Of a stretch of DNA of 64,000 nucleotides, positions 27,137 through 35,625 are shown piece after piece. The DNA lies in assembly GCF_020991455.1 (NCBI RefSeq), contig NZ_JAJMOX010000004.1, positions 248,001-312,000 on the forward strand, read 5' to 3'. The position numbers were made by a program, and so were the translations under genes. Source of the DNA: Flavobacterium sp. JAS (lineage in GTDB: Bacteria; Bacteroidota; Bacteroidia; Flavobacteriales; Flavobacteriaceae). The notes under the pieces were generated by a model. That model was not told where the DNA came from, made no database searches, and saw only the letters and a list, made by a program, of their open reading frames with translations. Within the stretch, counting starts at the first letter, position 1. The number at the start of each line of letters is the position of its first letter.

Positions 27137-28759
27137 ATGAAAAAATTAAATTCCATTTTAAAAATTGCCTCGTACGTTGGGCTATTTTTAGTTGTCCTTG
27201 CCATGTTCAGCTGTTCAAAAGATGATCCGGCAACAGAAACTCCTACTCCGCCGGTAGTAGTAGATCCGCCAGTGGTTACGCCCACTTTTCCCGGACCAAC
27301 TTATGGAGATAATTATACAGCAATATCAGGTTGGGGAACTAAATCACAATGGAATTTAGCCAACGTACACGATCCATCTGTCGAAAAATGTGGCGAATAC
27401 TATTATATGTATCAAACCGATGCTTCTTACGGAAATGCCACAGACGGTCACGGACACTTTTTTTACAGAAGGTCAAAAGATTTAGTCAATTGGGAATTTA
27501 TGGGATCATCAATGACCGAAGCTCCGGCTTGGGTAAAAGATTCCTTAAACAATAAAAGAGCCAGAATGTCTCCGGCTTTGGCACCAATTACAAACCCTAA
27601 TTATGGATATTGGGCGCCTTGCGTTCGAAAAGTGGGCAATATTTACAGAATGTATTACAGCATTGTGGTTACAAACCCAATTGTTGGGACAGATACCAAT
27701 ACTTCCTGGACAGAGCGCGCTTTTATTGGCTTAGCCGAAACAGATGATTTGGCTTCGAATAATTGGACAGATAAAGGAATGGTAGTTTGTTCAGAACCAG
27801 ACGGTGTAAAAAGTTATGTTAGAAACGGAGGAAATGATTGGGATGCGTATTTTAAATTCAACGCCATTGATCCAAGTTTTATTCAGACACCAGAAGGTGA
27901 TCAGTATCTAATTTACGGTTCATGGCATTCCGGAATTGCAGCTTTAAAACTGAATCCAACAACAGGAAAACCGGATCAATTAAAAACAATTGACGATTAC
28001 GGAGTACGAATTGCGGGACGCGGAAATGTAAATACAAACCGTTGGCAAGCATTGGAAGGACCGGAAATTATTTATAATCCAGATACACAATATTATTATT
28101 TATTTCTGGCTTACGACGAATTATCAGTTGCTTATAATACACGTGTTGCACGTTCAAAAAGTATTTTAGGACCTTATCAAACCATAAGCGGAATGAGTAT
28201 TACAAATGGAGCAGAATGTTTTCCGATGGTTACACATCCGTACTCTTTTAAAAATCACACAGGTTGGGTTGGAATATCGCATTGCGCTGTTTTTCAAAAC
28301 CCTGAAACTAAACAATGGTACTACGCATCACAAGCCCGTTTACCGGAAGGAGTTCCTGGAATTGCAGTTTCAAATGCTGTTATGATGGGTCATGTTCGAG
28401 GTATTCAATGGACAGAAGATGGCTGGCCAGTTATTGATCCTGAACGTTATGCAGCAGTGCCAGCAACGACAATTGTCGAAGGAAGTTTTGTTGGAACCTG
28501 GGAACAAATCACAATGAACTATCAATACAAAACCATTCAAAAATCAGTTACACTTTATTTAACCGCAGATAAAAAAGTAAGTGGTGATGCAAACGGTACA
28601 TGGTCGTATGACAGCACCAAAAAAATCCTGACTATAAATGGTGTAAAATGTAATGTAACAGATGCCTGGGATTGGGAATTAGCCACCAGAAAAGTAACTA
28701 TAAGTTATTCAGGTTTAACATCAGGCGGATTACCGGTTTGGGGTAAAAAGATCAATTAA
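27137..28759 (+). CDS. GH43 lipoprotein with GH43_C domain, probable endo-arabinanase
   Basis: 540 residues. Lipobox ends at Cys26 (LAMFSC), then a Pro/Thr/Val-rich linker. Triad: Asp79 in NVHDPSVEK, Asp245 in NAIDPSFI, and Glu307 in LEGPEI. The region YGYWAPCVRKVGNIYRMYYS is typical of large endo-arabinanases. The last about 90 residues (FVGTWEQITM onwards) match the lipocalin-like C-terminal domain found in two-domain extracellular arabinanases. It probably attacks polymeric arabinan at the cell surface. Confidence 0.88.
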   Translation: MKKLNSILKIASYVGLFLVVLAMFSCSKDDPATETPTPPVVVDPPVVTPTFPGPTYGDNYTAISGWGTKSQWNLANVHDPSVEKCGEYYYMYQTDASYGNATDGHGHFFYRRSKDLVNWEFMGSSMTEAPAWVKDSLNNKRARMSPALAPITNPNYGYWAPCVRKVGNIYRMYYSIVVTNPIVGTDTNTSWTERAFIGLAETDDLASNNWTDKGMVVCSEPDGVKSYVRNGGNDWDAYFKFNAIDPSFIQTPEGDQYLIYGSWHSGIAALKLNPTTGKPDQLKTIDDYGVRIAGRGNVNTNRWQALEGPEIIYNPDTQYYYLFLAYDELSVAYNTRVARSKSILGPYQTISGMSITNGAECFPMVTHPYSFKNHTGWVGISHCAVFQNPETKQWYYASQARLPEGVPGIAVSNAVMMGHVRGIQWTEDGWPVIDPERYAAVPATTIVEGSFVGTWEQITMNYQYKTIQKSVTLYLTADKKVSGDANGTWSYDSTKKILTINGVKCNVTDAWDWELATRKVTISYSGLTSGGLPVWGKKIN

Positions 28760-28770
28760 AATTATTTTTT

Positions 28771-28900
28771 AACACATAGAAACATAGTCCAACAGATCGT
28801 ATAAAAGACGTTTCACTCGCATCAATACACATAGCTATGTGTATTAAAATTAAGTGAAACGCCTTTTTCAACACAAAGAATTTTATGTCTCTATGTGTTA
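28771..28900. repeat. Nested palindromic element (CACATAG family), copy 1
   Basis: A 130-bp element with three nested inverted repeats. The outer arm AACACATAGAAACATAG (28771-28787) pairs with CTATGTCTCTATGTGTT; the middle arm CGTTTCACT pairs with AGTGAAACG; the inner arm is a perfect 22-bp palindrome at 28824-28845 centred on ATAGCTAT. Copy 2 is at 33.21 kb. After it, ATCTGC/AAATCTGCG words (about 28938-28970) fill the 232-bp gap before the next GH43. Confidence 0.75.
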
Positions 28901-28991
28901 AAATAAGAGCCACAGATTAAAGGATTAAAAGGATAAAAATCTGCCTGATCTGCAAAATCTGCGAGAAAATATAATGTGTAAAATAATCATA

Positions 28992-29942
28992 ATGAAAAAT
29001 ATAGTATCACTTTTAGTTTTGCTTGTCTTCTGTCAAACAGTTCAAAGCCAAATTGATCCAACAAAATTCAATAACCCAATCATAAAAGATCAATATACAG
29101 GCGATCCGGCGGCATTGGTTTACAAAGACAAAGTGTATTTGTATGCAGGTCATGACGAAGCACCAAATGATTTTAATTTTTATAAAATGAATGAATGGGT
29201 GGTGTATTCTTCATCAGATATGAAAAAATGGGAATCACATCCGGTACCTTTAAAAGTAACTGATTTTAAATGGGCAAAAGGCGATGCATGGGCTTCACAA
29301 GTAATTGAAAGAAACGGAAAATTTTATTGGTATGTAACGGTTGAACATGGCTCAGTACCCGGGAAATCTATTGGAGTTGCAGTTTCAGACAGTCCAACCG
29401 GACCTTTTAAAGATGCTCTAGGAAAAGCCTTGATTACAAATGATATGACAAAATTTAGCGATATAAGCTGGGATGATATAGATCCAACGGTTTATATCGA
29501 TACGGATGGACAAGCTTATTTATTTTGGGGAAATACGGCTTGTCATTATGCCAAATTAAAAGAAAATATGACTCAAATTGATGGTCCAATTCATCACATC
29601 GATTTACCACATTTTACCGAAGCACCTTGGATTCATAAACATAAAAACTGGTATTATTTATCATACGCCTATGAGTTTCCGGAAAAAATTGCCTACGCCA
29701 TGAGTAAATCCATTACTGGTCCTTGGGAGTTTAAAGGAATTTTGAATGAAATTGCAGGAAACAGTAATACGAATCATCAGGCGATAATAGATTTTAAGGG
29801 ACAATCGTATTTTATTTATCATAACGGAGCGTCAATTCCACACGGAGGAAGTTTCAGAAGATCAGTTTGTGTAGACAAATTATATTATAACAAAGACGGA
29901 ACAATGAAACGCGTTGTAATGACATCTGAAGGAATTCAGTAA
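28992..29942 (+). CDS. Secreted GH43 glycosidase
   Basis: 316 residues from the ATG at 28992; an in-frame ATG 18 bp upstream (MCKIII) would lengthen the signal peptide and is less likely. Signal peptide MKNIVSLLVLLVFCQTVQSQ. Triad: Asp38 in YTGDPAALV, Asp164 in DDIDPTVYI and Glu210 in FTEAPWIH. The block KGDAWASQVIERNGKFYWYVTVEHG is typical of the beta-xylosidase/alpha-arabinofuranosidase branch of GH43 rather than endo-arabinanases, so an exo-acting arabinofuranosidase is most likely. Confidence 0.87.
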   Translation: MKNIVSLLVLLVFCQTVQSQIDPTKFNNPIIKDQYTGDPAALVYKDKVYLYAGHDEAPNDFNFYKMNEWVVYSSSDMKKWESHPVPLKVTDFKWAKGDAWASQVIERNGKFYWYVTVEHGSVPGKSIGVAVSDSPTGPFKDALGKALITNDMTKFSDISWDDIDPTVYIDTDGQAYLFWGNTACHYAKLKENMTQIDGPIHHIDLPHFTEAPWIHKHKNWYYLSYAYEFPEKIAYAMSKSITGPWEFKGILNEIAGNSNTNHQAIIDFKGQSYFIYHNGASIPHGGSFRRSVCVDKLYYNKDGTMKRVVMTSEGIQ

Positions 29943-29981
29943 ATAGTTTACAGTCGTAGTTTTCAAAATAACAGAACAAAT

Positions 29982-30102
29982 TTTCACCATATAAGTTATA
30001 TAAGTTCATTTAAAACCAGGGTTGGAAAAACTTATATGATTTAGAAAGTAACAGTTTTCAGTTCAAACTTAAATTATCTTACATCACTTATATGGTGAAA
30101 AA
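29982..30102. repeat. Nested hairpin element in front of the fourth GH43 gene
   Basis: A perfect 15-bp inverted repeat, TTTTCACCATATAAG (29982-29996) with its inverse at 30088-30102, encloses a second imperfect pair AAGTTATATAAGTT / AACTTATATGATTT. It ends 12 bp before the next start codon, so a transcript hairpin would cover the ribosome-entry region. Related words (TATAAGTT, ACTTATA) occur at 41.74-41.79 kb. Confidence 0.65.
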
Positions 30103-30114
30103 AAGCATCAACTT

Positions 30115-31098
30115 ATGAAGTTTTACAAAAACATAAAACAGGTACTTTCTCTAATAGTGATGCTGACAGCTTCGGTTTCATTTGCGCAGGAAATTGTTGT
30201 TCACGATCCCGTTGTCATCAAACAAAAAGACACTTATTATTTGTATTGCACCGGAAACGGAATCAGCGTTTTTAGTTCGAAAGATTTAAAAAACTGGAAC
30301 AAAGAACCACAAATTTTCAAAGAAAAACCAGTGTGGGCAGATGGCGTTGCAGCCGATTTTAAAAACCATATTTGGGCACCGGACATTTCGTTGCACAACA
30401 ATGTTTATTATCTGTATTATTCTGTTTCGGCTTTCGCCAAAAATACATCGGCAATTGGCGTTGCGACCAATACAACATTAGATCCAAAAGACAAAAATTA
30501 CAAATGGGTCGATCAGGGAATTGTAATTCAATCGCAGCCCAACCGTGATATGTGGAACGCCATAGATCCGAATTTAATTTTCGACGAAAACAATACACCT
30601 TGGTTATCATTTGGTTCTTTTTGGGAAGGATTAAAAATGGTAAAACTAAATCCCGATTTAAAATCGATTGCTCAGCCTCAGGAATGGCATACAATTTCAA
30701 AACGTAAAAGAACCTTCGAATTACCAGATTCAGATCCTGGAGATGGCGCACTTGAAGCTCCTTTTATCTTTAAGAAAAACGGCTATTATTATCAATTTCT
30801 TTCCTGGGATTTATGCTGTCGCGGAGAAAAAAGCACGTATAAAGTCGTTGTTGGAAGATCTAAAAAAGTAACAGGACCTTACGTAGATAAAGACGGAAAA
30901 TTATTGACAGAAGGTGGAGGAAGTATCGTCGTTCAGGGCGATGAAAATTACTTTGGCGTAGGCCATAACAGCGCTTATACATTTGAGGGTAAAGATTATA
31001 TTTTTTATCACGCTTACGAAAAGAAAACAAACGGAACACCAAGATTAGTAGTTAAAGAAATGACTTGGGACAATGATTTGTGGCCCGTTTTAAAATAG
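30115..31098 (+). CDS. Secreted GH43, probable endo- or exo-arabinanase
   Basis: 327 residues; signal peptide to SFAQ (residue 25). Triad: Asp31 in VVHDPVVI, Asp151 in NAIDPNLI and Glu214 in ALEAPFIF. HIWAPDISLHNNVYYLYYSVSAFAKNTSAIG closely parallels the first GH43 of the locus, and a cysteine pair DLCCRG matches that enzyme's NCCNG. The two are probably paralogues, this one soluble in the periplasm and the other lipid-anchored. It is followed by GH127 after 13 bp. Confidence 0.87.
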   Translation: MKFYKNIKQVLSLIVMLTASVSFAQEIVVHDPVVIKQKDTYYLYCTGNGISVFSSKDLKNWNKEPQIFKEKPVWADGVAADFKNHIWAPDISLHNNVYYLYYSVSAFAKNTSAIGVATNTTLDPKDKNYKWVDQGIVIQSQPNRDMWNAIDPNLIFDENNTPWLSFGSFWEGLKMVKLNPDLKSIAQPQEWHTISKRKRTFELPDSDPGDGALEAPFIFKKNGYYYQFLSWDLCCRGEKSTYKVVVGRSKKVTGPYVDKDGKLLTEGGGSIVVQGDENYFGVGHNSAYTFEGKDYIFYHAYEKKTNGTPRLVVKEMTWDNDLWPVLK

Positions 31099-31111
31099 AA
31101 TAAACCATATA

Positions 31112-33097
31112 ATGAAAAAATACACTTTCCATATTTTGACGATTTGTATGTCACTTTTGATTTTGATTTCCTGTAAAGAAATCAAAAATAATGTGGTACA
31201 AACCAGTGACAAAACTTCTGCCTTAAAAGCAGGTTATCAAATTGAACCCGTAAACATTCAAAATGTAAAATTGACGGATTCTTTCTGGTTGCCTATTATC
31301 AAAAGAGTACAGGAAGTTACGATTGCATACGCCATTCAAAAATGTAATGAAGAAGGTCGATTTGAGAATTTCTTGATTGCTGGAAAACAAAAAACAGGAA
31401 CAGTAAGAGGTGAAATGCCTTTTGATGATACCGATGTTTATAAGATTATCGAAGGCGCTTCGAATACTTTAATCAGCGCACCAAATCCAAGATTAGATCG
31501 CGTTTTAGATTCGTTGATTGCAATCGTAAAAATTGGTCAGGAAAAAGACGGATACCTTACAACGTGGAGAACTATAAATCCCGCAAAACCGCCAGCACCA
31601 TGGGTTCCGGTTATCGAAGGAAAACGTTGGGAATCACTACAAATCAGTCATGAATGCTACAATTCAGGACATTTAATTGAAGCTGCTGTTGTGCATTTTG
31701 AAGCTACAGGGAAAAGAAATTTCCTTGATATCGCCATTAAAAATGCCGACTTATTAGTGAAAACTTTTGGTGATAAACCAGGTCAGGTAAAAGGAGTTCC
31801 GGGACATCAAATTGTAGAAACGGGTTTAATAAAATTATATCAAATTACAGGAAAAGAAGACTATCTAAAACTAGCAAAATATTTTCTGGACAATCGCGGA
31901 AATCCAAACAATCATAAATTATATGGCGAATATGCACAAGATCATATTCCGGTGGTACAGCAAAATGAAGTGGTTGGTCATGCCGTAAGAGCCGTTTATA
32001 TGTACGCTGGAATGACTGATATTGCTGCGATGACAAAAGACAAATCTTATACGGATGCTGTAAATAATTTATGGAATAATATGGTAAACAAAAAAATGTA
32101 TATCACAGGCGGAATTGGTTCGAGGCACGACGGAGAAGCTTTTGGAGACAATTATGAATTACCAAACTTAACGGCTTACAACGAAACCTGCGCTGCAATT
32201 GGAGATGTATATTGGAATCACAGATTGCATAATTTATACGGAAAATCAGAATATTTTGATGTGATCGAAAGAACGATGTACAACGGATTAATCTCGGGAA
32301 TTTCATTAGACGGAAAACAATTTTTCTATCCAAATGCCTTAGAATCTGATGGCGTTTTTAAATCAAACAGAGGATCTTGTACACGTCAGGCTTGGTTTGA
32401 TTGTTCTTGTTGTCCGACTAATTTAATCCGATTTATTCCTTCGATTCCGGGATTGATTTATTCGAAATCAAATGATGTTTTGTATGTGAATTTATACGCT
32501 TCAAGCAACGCTTCTTTCACCTTAGGAAAAACCGATTTACAAATCTCACAACAAACCGGATATCCCTGGAATGGAAAAGTAATTCTTTCGGTTAACCCGA
32601 AAAAAGAAAGCCAATTCACGATTAAACTCAGAGTTCCGGGTTGGGCAAGAAATGAGGTTTTACCGGGAGATTTATATTCTTATAAAAAAGCATCTACTCA
32701 AAAAGCAACCATTAATTTAAACGGAGAAACTTTAGAAATTCAGCCACAAGATGGTTATTTCACCATTACAAGAAATTGGAAAAAAGGAGATAAAATCAAT
32801 CTTAATTTCCCAATGGAAGTTCAGGAAGTTCAAACCAATGCTAAAGTAGAAACGAATAAAAATAAAGTTTCTTTAGAATATGGCCCAATCGTTTATGCCG
32901 TAGAAGAAATCGACAACAAAACCAATTTCGATAAAATAGATGTAACAGCCGGAGATACTTTCAAAGTAAAAAAAGAAGCAAATCTATTGCAAGGTGTAAA
33001 CGTAATCGAAAATTCAAAATTTAAAGCAATTCCATATTACAGCTGGTCAAATCGTGGTGTTGGGAAAATGAAAGTTTGGTTGGATTATAAGAATTGA
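31112..33097 (+). CDS. GH127 beta-L-arabinofuranosidase (DUF1680 family) lipoprotein
   Basis: 661 residues; lipobox LILISC with Cys21. The alpha/alpha barrel carries the unusual cysteine-nucleophile, zinc-thiolate site: Glu358 and Cys360 in NETCAAIG, and Cys431, Cys433 and Cys434 in DCSCCPTN. These match the metal site and nucleophile described for the Bifidobacterium enzyme HypBA1. The enzyme removes beta-L-arabinofuranose, as found in hydroxyproline-rich glycoproteins and on some pectic side chains. Its presence widens the target of the locus beyond alpha-linked arabinan. Confidence 0.92.
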   Translation: MKKYTFHILTICMSLLILISCKEIKNNVVQTSDKTSALKAGYQIEPVNIQNVKLTDSFWLPIIKRVQEVTIAYAIQKCNEEGRFENFLIAGKQKTGTVRGEMPFDDTDVYKIIEGASNTLISAPNPRLDRVLDSLIAIVKIGQEKDGYLTTWRTINPAKPPAPWVPVIEGKRWESLQISHECYNSGHLIEAAVVHFEATGKRNFLDIAIKNADLLVKTFGDKPGQVKGVPGHQIVETGLIKLYQITGKEDYLKLAKYFLDNRGNPNNHKLYGEYAQDHIPVVQQNEVVGHAVRAVYMYAGMTDIAAMTKDKSYTDAVNNLWNNMVNKKMYITGGIGSRHDGEAFGDNYELPNLTAYNETCAAIGDVYWNHRLHNLYGKSEYFDVIERTMYNGLISGISLDGKQFFYPNALESDGVFKSNRGSCTRQAWFDCSCCPTNLIRFIPSIPGLIYSKSNDVLYVNLYASSNASFTLGKTDLQISQQTGYPWNGKVILSVNPKKESQFTIKLRVPGWARNEVLPGDLYSYKKASTQKATINLNGETLEIQPQDGYFTITRNWKKGDKINLNFPMEVQEVQTNAKVETNKNKVSLEYGPIVYAVEEIDNKTNFDKIDVTAGDTFKVKKEANLLQGVNVIENSKFKAIPYYSWSNRGVGKMKVWLDYKN

Positions 33098-33471
33098 GAG
33101 TAAAGAATTAAGAAAATAGAGGCAAGAAGAAAGAATCAAGATTTAGTGACTGATTAAAGATTAGAAAAAATCTATTCAATCTGCCAAATCTGCGAGAAAA
33201 AATATTTAAACACATAGAAACATAGATTTTAAAATGAATAAAAAGAGTATAAAAACAAATCTAGATTTGCACACATAGCTATGTGACTTTTAATAAAATG
33301 AAATGCCTTTTATAAGAAATCAAAGCTATGTCTCTATGTGTTTAAAAAATAAAGTCAAAGTATAGAAAATAAAATCTGCTCAGATCTGCAAAAATCTGCG
33401 TGAAACAAAAAATAAAAATCCGTTTTATCCGCGTCATCCGCGTGCCATAAAAACACATTAATTATAAAAAA
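33098..33471. repeat. Repeat-filled gap: CACATAG element copy 2 plus ATCTGC/ATCCGC words
   Basis: This 374-bp gap contains no ORF. At 33208-33343 is the second CACATAG element, with outer arms CACATAGAAACATAG and CTATGTCTCTATGTG, and inner palindrome CACATAGCTATGTG (33272-33285). On both sides are word repeats: ATCTGCCAAATCTGCGAG (about 33179-33196), ATCTGCTCAGATCTGC (about 33374-33389), and AATCCGTTTTATCCGCG (about 33417-33433). Confidence 0.75.
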
Positions 33472-35457
33472 ATGAAGTCCAATTTAATTACCAAAATTAC
33501 CCTTTGTGGTTTATTGCTGAACGGCTTTTTAGCTTCGGCACAAAAAAACAATCTTCAGGTTGATGTTGCAAAAACAGTGACCAAAATCGAACCGACTATG
33601 TATGGAGTATTTTTTGAAGATATCAATTTTGCTGCCGATGGAGGTTTGTATGCCGAAATGATCAAGAACAGATCGTTTGAATTTGAAACGCCAATGATGG
33701 GATGGAGCGAACCAAACAGCGACCGTCATAAATTAAATCTACAATCCGGAATTGCCAATATTATTCAGTATTCGCAGAAAGGAACCAATCATAATTATTG
33801 TCGCGTTACGGTAAATGATGCAAGCGGTTATGAAATGATCAACGAAGGTTTCAGAGGAATGGGAATCAAAAAAGATCTTCATTATAATTTGTCTTTGAGA
33901 GCTTCAAAAATATCAGGAAACATTTCGAAGATTAAAATCCAATTCATTGATAAAAATAAAAAGGTTTTAGGAGAAACTTCGATTGTTCCAACAGCAAAAG
34001 ACTGGACGAATTATACAGCACAATTAACCGCAACTGCGACCGAAGCAAAAGCACAAATCAGAATCACTTTTGAAGGAACAGGAGTTATAGATTTAGATGT
34101 GATTTCGTTGTTTCCGGAAGATACATGGAAAGGCAGAAAAAACGGAATGCGTGCTGATTTAGTACAATTATTATACGATTTGAAACCAGGATTTTTACGT
34201 TTTCCGGGAGGTTGTATTGTTGAAGGAAAAACTTTGGCATTACGTTACCAATGGAAAAAATCGATTGGAAATGTAGAAGACAGAGAAACGATGATTAACC
34301 GTTGGAATACCGAGTTTGCACACAAATTGGCACCGGATTATTTCCAGAGTTTTGGTTTAGGATTCTTCGAATATTTTCAACTTTCAGAAGATATTGGGGC
34401 TTCGCCGTTACCGATTTTAAGCTGTGGAATGGCGTGTCAATTCAACACCGGAGAATTAGTTCCGATGGATCAAATCGATCCTTATGTGCAAGATGCTTTA
34501 GATTTAATTGAATTTGCAAATGGAGATTTAAATACCGCTTGGGGAAAAGTAAGAGCGGATATGGGACATCCAAAACCATTTAATTTAAAATTCATAGGCG
34601 TTGGAAATGAGCAATGGGGGCCAGATTATATTGAGCGCTTCAAAGTGTTTCAAAAAGCTATCAAATCAAAATATCCAAACATTACTATTGTTTCAGGAAC
34701 GGGACCATTTCCTGACGGAGATTATTTTGATTACGGTATGACCGAACTTAAAAAATTAAACGCAGAAGTTGTTGATGAGCATTATTATAAAGATCCTGCT
34801 TGGTTCCGTAAAAATGTAACCCGTTACGATAATTACGATCGTAAAGGACCAAAGATTTTTGCTGGAGAATATGCAGCTCAAAGTGTAGCGATTGCAAGTC
34901 CGGATAATAAAAATAATTGGGAATGTGCGTTCTCAGAAGCGGCTTTTATGACGGGAATGGAACGTAATGCTGAGGTTGTTCACCTGACTTCTTACGCACC
35001 TTTATTGGCTCACGTAGAAGGTTGGCAATGGACGCCGGACATGATTTGGTTTAACAATTTACAATCATACGGAACGCCAAATTATTATGTTCAGAAGTTA
35101 TTCTCGAACAATAAAGGAACAGATTTAATCAACATTACAAAAGACGGAAAAGCAGTTACAGGACAAAATGATTTGTTTGCATCGGCAGTAAAAGATGTGA
35201 ATTCTAAAGAAGTAATTCTGAAAATTGTGAACACAGCAGCAACGTCTCAAAATGCTTCAATTGATTTAAAAGGAGCAAAATTAGATTCAAAAGGAACAGC
35301 TATAACTTTAAAAGGAGACGGAATAAATGATGAGAATTCTTTTGAGGCTCCAACTAAAATTAGCCCAAAAGAAAGCGAATTTAAAGTAAGTGGAAGTAAA
35401 GTTCAATATGATTTTCCAGCCTACTCAGTTACGGTTTTGAAAATTAAGTTGAAATAA
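33472..35457 (+). CDS. GH51 alpha-L-arabinofuranosidase (long form with N-terminal CBM-like domain)
   Basis: 661 residues; signal peptide to ASAQ (residue 24). After MYGVFFEDINFAADGGLYAEMIKNRSFE comes a beta-sandwich insert (about residues 75-215) like a family 4 carbohydrate-binding module. The catalytic barrel shows FLRFPGGCIVEG, acid/base Glu380 in GVGNEQWGPDY and nucleophile Glu466 in IFAGEYAAQS. It should release alpha-L-arabinofuranose. It differs from the 515-residue GH51 upstream, so the two probably divide substrates (polymer or branched versus oligomer). Confidence 0.94.
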   Translation: MKSNLITKITLCGLLLNGFLASAQKNNLQVDVAKTVTKIEPTMYGVFFEDINFAADGGLYAEMIKNRSFEFETPMMGWSEPNSDRHKLNLQSGIANIIQYSQKGTNHNYCRVTVNDASGYEMINEGFRGMGIKKDLHYNLSLRASKISGNISKIKIQFIDKNKKVLGETSIVPTAKDWTNYTAQLTATATEAKAQIRITFEGTGVIDLDVISLFPEDTWKGRKNGMRADLVQLLYDLKPGFLRFPGGCIVEGKTLALRYQWKKSIGNVEDRETMINRWNTEFAHKLAPDYFQSFGLGFFEYFQLSEDIGASPLPILSCGMACQFNTGELVPMDQIDPYVQDALDLIEFANGDLNTAWGKVRADMGHPKPFNLKFIGVGNEQWGPDYIERFKVFQKAIKSKYPNITIVSGTGPFPDGDYFDYGMTELKKLNAEVVDEHYYKDPAWFRKNVTRYDNYDRKGPKIFAGEYAAQSVAIASPDNKNNWECAFSEAAFMTGMERNAEVVHLTSYAPLLAHVEGWQWTPDMIWFNNLQSYGTPNYYVQKLFSNNKGTDLINITKDGKAVTGQNDLFASAVKDVNSKEVILKIVNTAATSQNASIDLKGAKLDSKGTAITLKGDGINDENSFEAPTKISPKESEFKVSGSKVQYDFPAYSVTVLKIKLK

Positions 35458-35558
35458 TCGCAACAGAATAAATGTAAAACCAACGTTTATTTTTTGTTTT
35501 GACCTTAAACTCTTGTTTTGATGCATTATTTGTAAAAATTACAGCCCTTATTTTTATT

Positions 35559-35577
35559 AAGTGTTTTTTATACACTT
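35559..35577. promoter_or_regulatory. AraR-like operator upstream of araB
   Basis: AAGTGT (35559-35564), N7, ACACTT (35572-35577): a perfect inverted repeat about 17 bp upstream of the araB -7 box, over the -33 region. It suggests that araB-araD-araA has its own AraR-controlled promoter in addition to read-through from the GH genes. Confidence 0.65.
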
Positions 35578-35593
35578 ATAAATTATTTATATT

Positions 35594-35601
35594 TATATTT
35601 G
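35594..35601 (+). promoter_or_regulatory. araB: Predicted -7 element of araB
   Basis: TATATTTG, an exact TAnnTTTG match, 24 bp before the araB ATG. Confidence 0.5.
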
Positions 35602-35625
35602 TCATTATTATAAAATGAATTTCGA

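Noticed and set aside
28771..33343. Composite transposon bounded by the two CACATAG elements
   Set aside because: The elements carry no transposase, differ at many positions, and the genes between are normal members of the arabinan locus. Kept only as a hypothesis in the findings.
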